This document shows, one piece after another, positions 7,983-16,235 of a stretch of DNA of 64,000 bases (position 1 is the first letter of the stretch; each line of letters opens with the position of its first letter). The stretch comes from Nitrospirales bacterium. GTDB lineage: Bacteria; Nitrospirota; Nitrospiria; Nitrospirales; UBA8639. The notes under the pieces were generated by a model. That model was not told the origin of the DNA. It did not search any database and saw only the letters and a list, made by a program, of their open reading frames with translations. The translations under genes and the position numbers were made by a program. Where the stretch lies: the NCBI GenBank assembly GCA_021604005.1, contig BQIV01000014.1, forward strand, positions 36,597 through 100,596, read 5' to 3'.

Positions 7983-8654
7983 TCATGAACGTGAACGAAG
8001 TTCTTGTAATGCAATCTCGGCAAAGGGGTCGCCATTCTTTGAGGCGCGCTGGAACAACTCCTTGGCTTTTTCAATATCCTGATGTTCTGTCTGAGCCTCG
8101 GCATATATCGAGCCCAAATGAACGAGTGCGGCGGTGGAGTCTGGTTCTAAATGAAGAGCGTGTTCATAGGCTTCAATGGCTGCCGGAACCTTATTTTGCA
8201 TTCGGAGGGCACTGCCAAGACCGACATAGGTTTCGGCTACGTCCGGTTGCTGGCGAAGGGCTTCTCGATAGGCGGCAGCGGCCGCTTCATAGTTTCCACG
8301 AACGAAAAACGACAAGCCTAATTCTTGATGCCATTTCTCGGCATGGTCTTGGATGGTAGACTGAGAGGACTGTTCAGAGAGATGGACCGGCATGGGGGAA
8401 ACGGTGGATACGGATAGGCTGCGTGTTTCCACATGACTGTCAGGTGTTGTTTGGTGTGTGTCAAACAAAGAGGCATCGTGCAAGCCCCTGAGAATTGCGG
8501 CTTTGGTGAACTGGCTCTGCTGTGTCAGCGTTTCCGGGGTTTGAAACGACTGAGAACTGACGCTGTTCTCATAATTCGTGGCACAGCCCACGCTCATGAA
8601 AAGGCCCGCCAGAATAACCGCATGGCGGCTTAAGCAATTCTTTTTTGTGTTCAC
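7983..8654 (-). CDS. TPR-repeat lipoprotein
   Basis: 223 residues with a signal peptide ending in a lipobox (LFMSVGC, Cys24), so predicted to be lipid-anchored in the envelope. Residues 109-215 form about three tetratricopeptide repeats (GNYEAAAAAYREALRQQP; NKVPAAIEAYEHALHLEP; DIEKAKELFQRASKNG), a protein-protein scaffold. Its position upstream of the pilin operon on the same strand suggests a PilF/PilW-like assembly partner for the pilus machine, but this rests on context only. Confidence 0.8.
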   Translation of the reverse strand: MNTKKNCLSRHAVILAGLFMSVGCATNYENSVSSQSFQTPETLTQQSQFTKAAILRGLHDASLFDTHQTTPDSHVETRSLSVSTVSPMPVHLSEQSSQSTIQDHAEKWHQELGLSFFVRGNYEAAAAAYREALRQQPDVAETYVGLGSALRMQNKVPAAIEAYEHALHLEPDSTAALVHLGSIYAEAQTEHQDIEKAKELFQRASKNGDPFAEIALQELRSRS

Positions 8655-9051
8655 AAGGGACTCCCTGGTCGCAAAAAAACTAAACCATGCAATGTTTCCT
8701 CTACGGCACGCATGTGCGTGTCAACATTACAACGTGAGCTCTTGCAATCTGTATCGGGAGATTTCAGGATAGCCTTAATACGCTGGACGACACATCTATC
8801 GCGTTACAGCACGTTCATGGGCGGGAATATCCAGGAGAAAGGCTCAGCTTTTCACAACAACGTACGCTATTTCACACGTCGGGAGTTATGAGGGACAGGC
8901 AAGAAATGCGAAGATTGAGCGAAACATGCTGCAATGGCTCTAGGGCACAGAAAACACAAAATGGACGAACCTAACGGAAATGAAATGTATGGGATGGGGC
9001 AAGAACGTGACGACGAACGTGAAACAATTCCAAAATATGTAAATGTTCTCA
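8655..9051. other. Intergenic, no gene seen
   Basis: About 400 bases between the glutaredoxin operon's terminator and the start of the TPR lipoprotein gene. It must hold the TPR/pilin operon promoter, but no convincing -35/-10 pair was identified. No short-word tract is obvious here. Confidence 0.5.
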
Positions 9052-9092
9052 ACACCCCAAACCCGCCATGAAGAAAGGCGGGTTTGGGGTGT
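9052..9092 (-). terminator. Strong hairpin after the bolA-grx operon
   Basis: Perfect 16-base inverted repeat ACACCCCAAACCCGCC (9052-9067) and its complement (9077-9092) with a nine-base loop, 44 bases after the glutaredoxin stop codon. The T-tract after it is weak, so a hairpin-stabilised 3' end is as likely as a classic intrinsic terminator. Confidence 0.7.
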
Positions 9093-9135
9093 GACTATTG
9101 TGGAATCGTGATGTGTTGTAGCGGACGCATCCTCA

Positions 9136-9462
9136 TCATTCAGACTTGAACGCTTCATTCAACAACGGTTGAAGCTCACCTTTCTGTTCCATCGGTCCCA
9201 ACACATCGGTATCGCCATAAAACGTCCCATTGATGAACACCTTGGGTAAGGTTGGCCAGTTGGTCATTTGATTCAAGAATTCCCGCTTTTCTGGATTGGT
9301 GAGCACATTGATCAGCTCATAGGGATGGCCGAACTTGTTAAAAAATTCCATCGTTTCCACGGTAAACCCGCACTGCGGGGCCGTTTTCGTCCCCTTCCCG
9401 TAAATCAGGATTTTATGCTCTTTAATCTCACGTTGAACTTCTTCTTCAATTGGATTAGACAT
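9136..9462 (-). CDS. grxD: Monothiol glutaredoxin, Grx4/GrxD type
   Basis: 108 residues, the single-domain length of monothiol glutaredoxins. Active site KGTKTAPQCGFT with Cys31; the family usually has CGFS, so the last motif residue is Thr here. Also present: the glutathione-binding WPTLPKVFING and GDTDVLGPM segments. These proteins carry a glutathione-ligated [2Fe-2S] cluster and hand it on, usually together with a BolA protein, which is encoded 13 bases upstream. Cytosolic iron-sulfur trafficking is therefore the expected role. Confidence 0.92.
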   Translation of the reverse strand: MSNPIEEEVQREIKEHKILIYGKGTKTAPQCGFTVETMEFFNKFGHPYELINVLTNPEKREFLNQMTNWPTLPKVFINGTFYGDTDVLGPMEQKGELQPLLNEAFKSE

Positions 9463-9475
9463 GGGATCGTTCTCC

Positions 9476-9715
9476 TTATGCTTCGTCGTTGGTTTTGGCC
9501 TGTAACTCTACTGCATGAATACGCCCGTCTTTCATCGGCACATCTAAGGCTTGGTAAATCATACGGTGTCGATCTAATAGATTCTTCCCTTTGAACATAT
9601 CCGACACAACACCGACATTGAAATGATCCATCGTTCCTGTGCGATCAACGACAGAAACTTTGGCATCAGCCATTGATTGCTGAATATACTGCGTCAACTC
9701 TTCCTTGGTAATCAT
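9476..9715 (-). CDS. bolA: BolA/IbaG family protein
   Basis: 79 residues, typical of the short IbaG/YrbA branch. Conserved features are the beta-hairpin DHFNVGVVSDMFKGKNLLDRHRMIY and the C-terminal IHAVELQAKT. The His in the RHRMIY segment is the usual BolA ligand for the cluster shared with glutaredoxin. First gene of a two-gene operon with the Grx4-type gene. Confidence 0.93.
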   Translation of the reverse strand: MITKEELTQYIQQSMADAKVSVVDRTGTMDHFNVGVVSDMFKGKNLLDRHRMIYQALDVPMKDGRIHAVELQAKTNDEA

Positions 9716-9819
9716 GTCATCTCCCCGGTTCGCGAATGGTTGATCTCTGACCTTCTAATATAGCCAACCCTCTAGAACGTGCGCAATGCCGTTAGTCGAG
9801 AACATCTTACCGATATCTT

Positions 9820-9870
9820 ATGAAGCGTCGTGCGTGAAGCGTATCTCGTAAGAAAACGAACTTGGGTTCA
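9820..9870. repeat. Short-word tract, GTGAAGCGTATCTCGT words
   Basis: Short run of GAAGCGTCGTGCGTGAAGCG, TATCTCGTAAG and ACGAACTTGGG words between bolA and the hydrolase gene. Same word set as the tracts near 10700 and 11490. Confidence 0.7.
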
Positions 9871-9913
9871 TGAAGCATCAATCTGATAGAAGGCTCTTCC
9901 TGTTATCGAATGG

Positions 9914-10645
9914 TCAGTAGTCATCGGTAGATTTGTACAAGACCCTTTTGATAAAGCCTCCAAGCCGCTCAAGGATATTCATGGGAATTTCATGTCCTCC
10001 ACGAAATGCATGCCATTCTACGGAGAGTCCTTCCGCCTGCAGCATATCACCAAGTTGTTGAGCCACTTCCGGTGAAAGAATCGGATCATCGGTTCCATGA
10101 CTCTGAAAGACCGGCGTGCCCTTACGCCTTACCATCAACGGAGCCCATTCGTCCTTGGCGATGAGAGAGCTAGAGAGTAAGACTACGCCGGCAAACTGTT
10201 GATCCGACCGTAGTACAATATCGCACGCGAGCATCGACCCTTGAGAAAATCCTCCTATGATGAGTTTTTCCGACGCGACATGGAAATCATTGTTCACGAC
10301 CTGTATCACGCTCATCACTTTTTCTCGGGCCTCGGACAAACCCTTAGGTACTTCTTTAATCAACTGCGCCCAGTTGCCTTTTGCACGCGTTTGAGCGAGA
10401 CGCTCCATATCCAACATCCACCAGGCACGGGAATCTCCAAATCCCATATCGAGCGACAGGGGTGCTGCGGGGAAAATGAACCTGGTTTCCGCCGGGACGT
10501 CCAGCACCTGCCAGAGTGGGACCAGATCGTCACCGGGAGCCCCAAACCCATGAAGCAGCAACACAACAGGCCCCGTGCCACCCCCTTCGCGATCAGGCCC
10601 ACCGGTTATTCGCACATCAAGACCTGCAATCGTTACGTGTTTCAT
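9914..10645 (-). CDS. Alpha/beta-hydrolase, carboxylesterase/phospholipase type
   Basis: 243 residues. LLLHGFGAPGDD forms the oxyanion region, GGFSQGS (Ser134) the nucleophile elbow, HGTDDPIL supplies the acid (Asp186 or 187) and RGGHEI the His218, a complete Ser-Asp-His triad. The order and the SQG nucleophile match the phospholipase/carboxylesterase (YpfH/Est) group of PF02230. No signal peptide, so cytosolic. The substrate is not predictable from sequence. Confidence 0.9.
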   Translation of the reverse strand: MKHVTIAGLDVRITGGPDREGGGTGPVVLLLHGFGAPGDDLVPLWQVLDVPAETRFIFPAAPLSLDMGFGDSRAWWMLDMERLAQTRAKGNWAQLIKEVPKGLSEAREKVMSVIQVVNNDFHVASEKLIIGGFSQGSMLACDIVLRSDQQFAGVVLLSSSLIAKDEWAPLMVRRKGTPVFQSHGTDDPILSPEVAQQLGDMLQAEGLSVEWHAFRGGHEIPMNILERLGGFIKRVLYKSTDDY

Positions 10646-10679
10646 AGGCTAGACATTCGCACTGTATTGGGAACCAGTA

Positions 10680-10805
10680 GACACGAAGCGTTTCTTATTG
10701 CTCTTGTGGAGGAAAAACGTATCCCGTGAAGCGTATCTCGTATTTCGTTAAAGAGAATCCATGACGCCTCACGTTTGTTTCTCCCACGCTTCACGAACGA
10801 CGATT
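10680..10805. repeat. Short-word tract, mixed words
   Basis: CGTATCCCGTGAAGCGTATC, TCGTATTTCGTTA, CACGCTTCACGAACGACG words in the gap between the hydrolase and zinc-ribbon genes. Extends from the hydrolase's 5' region to the end of the zinc-ribbon gene. Confidence 0.85.
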
Positions 10806-10813
10806 CGCTGCCT

Positions 10814-10993
10814 TCAATGACCCATTTTGGGAGACCCGGCATTGGCTCCTTGGGTAATCAGCGGAATTCGGAGGACTTGTTTGCAGTGCGTACAGTTGAC
10901 CTTCATCGTATTTGGGTCGGAATACTCGATGTCTTGTTCCGGTATCCAAAACAACAAACTACATTTCGGGCATTTTCTGACGAGCATCGGCAT
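10814..10993 (-). CDS. Small zinc-ribbon protein
   Basis: 59 residues from ATG 10993, preferred over an ATG seven codons upstream because GGAG sits eight bases before it. Two CxxC pairs (RKCPKCS and VNCTHCK) separated by 21 residues make a single zinc ribbon resembling the MJ0042-type finger. Function unknown; such domains often bind nucleic acid or protein partners. Confidence 0.7.
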   Translation of the reverse strand: MPMLVRKCPKCSLLFWIPEQDIEYSDPNTMKVNCTHCKQVLRIPLITQGANAGSPKMGH

Positions 10994-11067
10994 AGAACAA
11001 TCTCCATCAATCACTAGTTTTTCGGTAGCTATTTAGTGTAATACAGAGCAACAACAAATCGCCAGCC

Positions 11068-11472
11068 ATGATTACATTTTCCGACTCGAAAGATATCACC
11101 CCCCAGCAGCTGATCCCCCTGTTCGAGCAAGCCCAGTGGTCTTGTGGCCGAACGCAGGATGATACGACGTCCATGCTGGCGCAGAGTGATGTGATTCTTT
11201 CAGCCTGGGAAGGCCTGCGTCTCGTCGGATTTGGACGAGTTCTGACTGATTATGTGTTTCGGGCATCAATTTGGGACGTCATTATCGACCAGCAGTATCA
11301 AGGCAGAGATATCGGCACACAACTAATCCGTCAGATTCTTGATCATCCGTCACTCGTCAAAGTTGAGCTATTTTGGCTCTGCACCAGAAATAAACAAGCA
11401 TTTTATAAGACATTGGGCTTTTCGGATCAAGAACAAACCGGTATGGTGTGGGATCGGAGAAAACATACATAA
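11068..11472 (+). CDS. GNAT-family N-acetyltransferase
   Basis: 134 residues. The central beta4-alpha3 segment DVIIDQQYQGRDIGTQLIRQIL carries the acetyl-CoA pyrophosphate-binding Q-x-x-G-x-G/A motif (QGRDIG), and a NKQAFYKTLGF segment matches the C-terminal GNAT motif B. Compact form like YjdJ/ElaA-type enzymes. Acceptor unknown. A short-word tract starts right after the stop codon. Confidence 0.88.
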   Translation: MITFSDSKDITPQQLIPLFEQAQWSCGRTQDDTTSMLAQSDVILSAWEGLRLVGFGRVLTDYVFRASIWDVIIDQQYQGRDIGTQLIRQILDHPSLVKVELFWLCTRNKQAFYKTLGFSDQEQTGMVWDRRKHT

Positions 11473-11479
11473 ATGAAGA

Positions 11480-11582
11480 AACAAACGTATCTCGTATCTC
11501 GTGAAGCGTATCTCGTAGAAAAACGAAAAAGCTCTTCCCTCGCTTCTCGCTTCTCGCTTCACGCTTCACAAACGACGCATTA
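11480..11582. repeat. Short-word tract between GNAT gene and anmK
   Basis: CGTATCTCGTATCTCGTG and CGCTTCTCGCTTCTCGC and CACGCTTCACAAACGACGC words. Fills nearly all the space between the two genes, so the anmK ribosome site lies just beyond it. Confidence 0.88.
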
Positions 11583-11609
11583 TTCTCCACGCTTGCATGG
11601 TGCCCAACT

Positions 11610-12773
11610 ATGATTGTTGCCGGCTTAATGTCTGGAACTTCAGCCGATGGGGTCGATGTCGCACTCGTGGGCATTCGAGGATCCCAACATCGTCTCACAA
11701 CACAATTGAAATATTATGAAACGAAGTCCTATCCCCCTACCCTTCGCAAACGAGTGTTAGCAGCTGCCGAAAGCGGGCATGTTGCGGAGATCTGCCACCT
11801 CAACGCCTATCTTGGCGAATTTTTTGCGAAAGCTACTCGACAAGCCATTGAGCGGGCCAATCTCAATCACCAACAAGTCAAACTTATCGGCTCTCACGGT
11901 CAAACACTGCATCACCTTCCCACTCCTCGACGGGAAGCAGGCATTGGCCCCATTCGATCGACACTACAAATCGGCGATCCAGCCATTATTGCCGAACGCA
12001 CCGGCATTACCACGATAGCGGATTTTCGCTCCCGGGACCTCGCGGCTGGAGGAGAAGGGGCCCCTCTCGCCCCTTACGCGCATTATCTCCTTTTTCATCA
12101 TCGATCACGTTCCCGGTTAGTCGTAAACCTAGGCGGGATTGCCAACGTAACGGTCTTGGCAGCCGGTGCGCAGCTGGAATCTATGCAGGCCTTTGATACA
12201 GGCCCATGCAACATGTTACTGGATGCCGTGACCACTCAGCTCTCACAGGGGAAACAGTCGATGGACCGGGGTGGACGGCTCGCACGACGGGGAAAAGTCG
12301 ACTCGATGATTCTCCGGCATTTACTATCACACCCTTTTCTACACGCTCCACCACCCAAATCGACAGGAAGGGAAGAGTTTGGGCGCCGGTATGTACAGAG
12401 CCTCTTGCAACGAGCTCACAAACGCCGTCTCTCACTGTCGGATGTCCTCGCCACCTGTTGCCGCTTTCTGGCACTATCCATCCACCAAGCACAAACCTGG
12501 ATTGCAGACGACATTCATGAAGTGATTCTGGGTGGCGGCGGTATCTATAATGCCGCGCTTGTGGGAGCCTTACAGGAAACCTTTTCGCCCATTCCGGTTC
12601 GAATCATGGACGAATGCGGGTCACATAGCAAAGCGTTTGAAGCCATCGCCTTTGCGATTCTTGCCTATCAATGTTTTCATGGCGTCTGTGCGAACGTGCC
12701 GGCCGTGACGGGAGCTGGACATCCTGTTGTGCTGGGAAGTATGACCCCGGGACACCTGAGGAAACACAGGTGA
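11610..12773 (+). CDS. anmK: Anhydro-N-acetylmuramic acid kinase
   Basis: 387 residues. GLMSGTSADGVDVALV (5-20), SHGQT, GGIANVT, DTGPCNMLLD and LGGGGIYN are the ATP- and sugar-binding motifs of AnmK. The enzyme opens and phosphorylates 1,6-anhydroMurNAc from peptidoglycan turnover to MurNAc-6-phosphate in the cytosol. ATG 11610 gives the standard N-terminus; upstream sequence is a short-word tract. The stop overlaps the GTG start of the next gene by three bases. Confidence 0.96.
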   Translation: MIVAGLMSGTSADGVDVALVGIRGSQHRLTTQLKYYETKSYPPTLRKRVLAAAESGHVAEICHLNAYLGEFFAKATRQAIERANLNHQQVKLIGSHGQTLHHLPTPRREAGIGPIRSTLQIGDPAIIAERTGITTIADFRSRDLAAGGEGAPLAPYAHYLLFHHRSRSRLVVNLGGIANVTVLAAGAQLESMQAFDTGPCNMLLDAVTTQLSQGKQSMDRGGRLARRGKVDSMILRHLLSHPFLHAPPPKSTGREEFGRRYVQSLLQRAHKRRLSLSDVLATCCRFLALSIHQAQTWIADDIHEVILGGGGIYNAALVGALQETFSPIPVRIMDECGSHSKAFEAIAFAILAYQCFHGVCANVPAVTGAGHPVVLGSMTPGHLRKHR

Positions 12774-13369
12774 CGTCAACTGACGACACACCGCTTTCAC
12801 GTCTGCTTGAAGAAAGTACAGCTCTTCTTTCACAATTACCCGACACCTCGTTTCCTGTCATCCTCCTGACGATTCTTGTCCTGATTGCATTGACGCTTTG
12901 GCTGATTTGGGGACGCGAGTCTGCGCAGATATCTGCACGCACCACGCATGCGGAGCCAGTGATCGAATCGCTCAATGTGTCAACCCGGCCACTGCTACCT
13001 CACAGGGAAGCGTCGATATTGAATATCGTTCGCTTAGCCGTACAAGATAGCTATCTGGTTCTCGCAAAACTTCCGCTGACATCCGTGCTCACCATTGAGA
13101 AGGATGATCCTGCGAAATGGAAAGCGATCATGAAAGCTATACAGCACATCCGGCTAGATCTGGCGTTGATCCATCCAGGCACCTTGCAACTCGAAAAAGT
13201 CATTCGTATCACGGCAGCCGAATCCTCGACGACTCTGACACAGGAAAAAGATCAACTCGCAACGGCCATGTTGCAATCGGCAGGTATTGCGACGATTACG
13301 CTTGACGCCAATGAATCCTATACCATTCCACAGGTATTGGAGTTACTGGGATTAGCGGAAGAAGATTGA
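12770..13369 (+). CDS. Membrane-anchored DUF2726-like protein
   Basis: 199 residues from GTG 12770, which overlaps the anmK stop (GTGA) and has GAGG eight bases before it. A transmembrane segment (about residues 24-42, PVILLTILVLIALTLWLIW) is followed by a region with features of DUF2726 (LVLAKLPLTSVLTIEKDDPAKW; HIRLDLALIHPGTLQLEKVI; ATAMLQSAGIATITLDANESY). DUF2726 is a restriction-endonuclease-like fold domain; whether the active residues are present cannot be judged by eye. Co-translated with anmK, but a link to wall recycling is not evident. Confidence 0.72.
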   Translation: MTSTDDTPLSRLLEESTALLSQLPDTSFPVILLTILVLIALTLWLIWGRESAQISARTTHAEPVIESLNVSTRPLLPHREASILNIVRLAVQDSYLVLAKLPLTSVLTIEKDDPAKWKAIMKAIQHIRLDLALIHPGTLQLEKVIRITAAESSTTLTQEKDQLATAMLQSAGIATITLDANESYTIPQVLELLGLAEED

Positions 13370-13372
13370 AAA

Positions 13373-13497
13373 AACGTATCTCATCGCTCGTCGTTCGTTA
13401 CTCGTATCTCGTGAAGCGTATCTCCATTACGTAAGAAGAGTCTTTTCCCATTTTTTGACGTTTCACGCTTCACAAACGACGCTTCACGCTTGCACGC
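13373..13497. repeat. Short-word tract
   Basis: CGTATCTCATCGCTCGTCG, TTACTCGTATCTCGTGAAG, TTTCACGCTTCACAAACGAC words after the DUF2726-like gene. It ends shortly before the stop codon of the convergent gene at 13533. Confidence 0.85.
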
Positions 13498-13532
13498 CGA
13501 AGCGCTACGGCGCGAAGGCACCAGCAACGTTT

Positions 13533-14153
13533 TTACGAACGGATGATAGGAAGTATCGTACGAAACGTTTCTTCGCCAATGTCGGCCACGTGTCCGGCTT
13601 GAATGCGAGGATCGTTCATGGGAATAAAGCGAGCAACTTTCACCCACGACCGATTCGCCAATACCGCAGCTGTTTGCGACTTCCGATCTCGCGTGAGCTC
13701 CATGGTATAACCCGCACCATGCTTCCATTCCCACAACGAAGAACTCAAACACAGACATACGTCGTGCTCACAAATATCTGCATAGTGATTGATCATATTC
13801 TCTTTATAACGGCGAATGTTGGGGCCTTCCAGTATGAGTGCAAACGCCACATGATGCCCCCACCAGAAGAGCGTACGAAAGGCAAACTTTTCTTCTCGCG
13901 TGTAATACCGCGGGAAGTCGAGATATTGATACGGAAAATCCTCCAGATGTTCTCCTTTCACAAACTGGACGGCTTCAGGCTTAAAGTGCTGTGGAGCGAT
14001 CACATCCACCCCCATAAGAACCGACTGCAGACGCGTATACAGTGCCTCTAATGTCCGACGGACCGTCACGGTGATATGAGCTTTTATACGAAAAAATTCC
14101 GTATCCGCAAAGCATTCAACTTCTTCAGATGAAAATGAAAACGATTGATTCAT
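13533..14153 (-). CDS. Hypothetical protein
   Basis: 206 residues, not recognised. Soluble, no signal peptide. The N-terminus EVECFADTEFFRIKAHITVTVRRTL is beta-strand-rich, followed by a region rich in aromatic residues (FPYQYLDFPRYYTREEKFAFRTLFWWGHHVAFA). Codon use and length argue for a real gene. It is transcribed divergently from exonuclease III, with a short-word tract in the shared upstream region. Confidence 0.75.
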   Translation of the reverse strand: MNQSFSFSSEEVECFADTEFFRIKAHITVTVRRTLEALYTRLQSVLMGVDVIAPQHFKPEAVQFVKGEHLEDFPYQYLDFPRYYTREEKFAFRTLFWWGHHVAFALILEGPNIRRYKENMINHYADICEHDVCLCLSSSLWEWKHGAGYTMELTRDRKSQTAAVLANRSWVKVARFIPMNDPRIQAGHVADIGEETFRTILPIIRS

Positions 14154-14162
14154 AAAGGATAA

Positions 14163-14243
14163 TGTGAAGCGTTGTTCGTGAAGTGTGAAGCGTAGGAAGA
14201 ATATTCTAACTTCTTTTTCACCAAATACGTTTCACGAAATAGG
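14163..14243. repeat. Short-word tract between divergent genes
   Basis: GTGAAGCGTTGTTCGTGAAG, GTGAAGCGTAGGAAG and ACGTTTCACGAAATAGG words in the 103-base gap between two divergent genes, so any promoters must lie inside or across the tract. Confidence 0.8.
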
Positions 14244-14256
14244 CTCAAAAAAATTG

Positions 14257-15078
14257 ATGAAAATTGCCACTTTTAATGTGAACTCCATTCGTCGGCGGCT
14301 GCCCATTGTACTGGACTGGCTGATGAAGAAAAAGCCGGACGTGCTATGCCTACAGGAAACTAAAGTTCAGGATGCGGACTTTCCCTTGGACGCGTTCTCT
14401 GACACAGGCTATCACATTACCTTTCGAGGTATGAAATCTTACAACGGCGTAGCCATCCTCAGTCGAACACCACCAGAGGATGTCTCCTCCGGATTCGGAG
14501 ATAAAGAAGAACATCACGACGATCCGATGCGCCTCATGCGAGTCGTGATCCAAGGCATTCCAATTCTGAATACCTATGTGCCTCAAGGTTTCTCGATCGA
14601 TTCACCAAAATACCAATACAAGCTTGGCTGGTTTCGACGGCTCACTCAGTATTTTCAACAGCACTTCTCCCCCCAAAAACCTGCAATATGGTGCGGTGAC
14701 ATGAATGTCGCCCCTGAACCCGTCGATGTTCATCACCCAGACAAGCATCTCAAACATGTCTGTTTTCATGAGGACGTTCGAAACGCGTACGAACATGCGC
14801 GCGCCTGGGGATTCGTCGATGTCTTTCGCGCACATTACCCCAAACGCCAACAATTCACGTTTTGGGATTACCGGCAACCCAGTGCATTGGAGAATAATCG
14901 CGGGTGGAGGATTGATCACATCTTGGCCACACCGGTCCTCGCACCGGCTTGCACCAAAGTATCGGTTGACCTCGGTCCACGTAGAGCGGAAAACCCTTCA
15001 GATCATACAATCTTGTGGGCAGAATTCTCGAGGTATAGCGAATCCAAATACGTTCCAGCTGAGGTCAATCAACTATAG
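14257..15078 (+). CDS. xth: Exodeoxyribonuclease III
   Basis: 273 residues from ATG 14257 (MKIATFNVNSIRRRLP); the frame is open upstream but that part is read from a short-word tract. All EEP-nuclease motifs are visible: NVNSIR, QETK, GDMNVAP, RIDHILATP and NPSDHTILWAEF. It acts on abasic sites and 3' ends in base-excision repair. Family members normally end right after W-A-x-F; here 13-14 more residues (from YSESKYVPAEVNQL) are encoded by a CTATAG-ended repeat remnant that also supplies the stop codon. Confidence 0.95.
   Translation: MKIATFNVNSIRRRLPIVLDWLMKKKPDVLCLQETKVQDADFPLDAFSDTGYHITFRGMKSYNGVAILSRTPPEDVSSGFGDKEEHHDDPMRLMRVVIQGIPILNTYVPQGFSIDSPKYQYKLGWFRRLTQYFQQHFSPQKPAIWCGDMNVAPEPVDVHHPDKHLKHVCFHEDVRNAYEHARAWGFVDVFRAHYPKRQQFTFWDYRQPSALENNRGWRIDHILATPVLAPACTKVSVDLGPRRAENPSDHTILWAEFSRYSESKYVPAEVNQL
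15034..15078. mobile_element. MITE remnant supplying the exonuclease III tail
   Basis: TATAGCGAATCCAAATACGT at the left matches the ends of the copies at 16471, 48152 and 49162; CTATAG closes it at 15073-15078, only 45 bases later, so most of the element is missing. Translated in frame as the last codons of the exonuclease gene. Confidence 0.7.
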
Positions 15079-15177
15079 TTTTTAACTTTTTCAGAGTACC
15101 TATGCTCTTACGCCTGCAGGCCAGTCCGTTGAGTGAACACCTCTCATACTGGGCGGGCTTGTTTGAGATTCTATGGT

Positions 15178-15994
15178 TTATGTCAAGCCTCGTGTGAGGC
15201 GGGCCGGGTCAAACATGGTCTGATAGCGGTGAATGGACCAAGCCGCCCGGGCAATTTTCCGCGCGAGAATCACTAAGGTGGCCGTTGAGCTCCATCCTTG
15301 GATGCGATACGAGTCATAGATGGGTTTCCAGACTTTGGTTTTGACGGCGGACATGGCGGCATTCAAGAGCAACCGGCGCAATTCGGCCGGGCCTCGTTTA
15401 GACAAGCGCCGTCGCCCGCTCTTCTGCCCCGAGTCTTTGGCTCGAGGGTCTAACCCGGTAAAGGCGACAAAGGCATCGGCATTGTGGAACGGCACTCGCT
15501 CTAAAGTATTGGTGAGGCTCATCCCCACCAACGGGCCGACGCCCACAATGGTCTCAACTCGTTGTTGGGCTTGTTGATGGGGTGGGGACTGGGCCTCGAC
15601 GGCGAATCAACCGATCCACCTGCCGTTGCTGGGCGGTTGGGGGCCTGTAGGCGCGCAACCCGGCGTGTTCTTGAGCGATCATCCGAGCGAGCAACGTGGC
15701 ATCGACTCGGTCGGTTTTCGCCCGAGCCCCCAGAGCTTTGGCATAGTACCGCGTCTCCATCGGCTTCAAGAGATAAACGGTATGGCCATGGGCATGCGCC
15801 AGATCGGCCAGCAGCTCATGATACGGACCGGTCGATTCGAGACCAATCCGGCTCCCGGCCGGTAATGTCTTCAGCCAGGCGCACAAGGCGCTGCGCTGAT
15901 TACGAATCTGCTGAACCGGCCATCGTTGATCCGCACTGGTCACGACGACGGTGTCTTTGGCCACATCGACTCCCACATTCAAAACGGGTTGCAT
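15178..15994 (-). pseudogene. IS110-family transposase, internally deleted
   Basis: The N-terminal DEDD/RuvC-like domain (from ATG 15994: VGVDVAKDTVVV, ESTGPYHELLADLAHAHGH, AKTDRVDATLLARMIA) and the C-terminal Tnp_IS110 domain (VETIVGVGPLVGMSL, FTGLDPRAKDSG, RLSKRGPAELRRLLLNAAM) are in different frames. They meet near 15590, where roughly 40-50 residues of the linker/coiled-coil region are missing, so this is an internal deletion with a frameshift. An intact enzyme would be about 330 residues. GGAGG precedes the start. Not expected to be active. Confidence 0.9.
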
Positions 15995-16235
15995 ACACGT
16001 TGCCTCCAAAAGTAAAGTTGCCACAATGGGGTGGGCCACACCAACGTAAGCTTGTGTCCAAATCGGCGGTCATGAGTGATGCCGCGAGATTCTTCATCGA
16101 CGTTGAGGGTGTGGATGGGAGAAGTCTCAAACCGTCTGTCCAGAAGCTGGCAGATGCGCAGCGATGTCCCTCCACCCCCGGTCCCTCTTAGCTTCTCAAG
16201 AATGAAACGAAAAGACCATACAAGCGCAGCGAGTT
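15995..16235 (-). ncRNA. Candidate IS110 bridge-RNA region
   Basis: IS110-group elements encode a structured bridge RNA in the non-coding end upstream of the transposase; this 240-base stretch is in that position and has no gene. No secondary structure was computed and the guide loops were not located, so this is a positional inference only. Confidence 0.25.

Noticed and set aside
14185..14256. N-terminal extension of exonuclease III
   Set aside because: Those codons are read from a short-word tract; the conserved MKIATFN start is at 14257.
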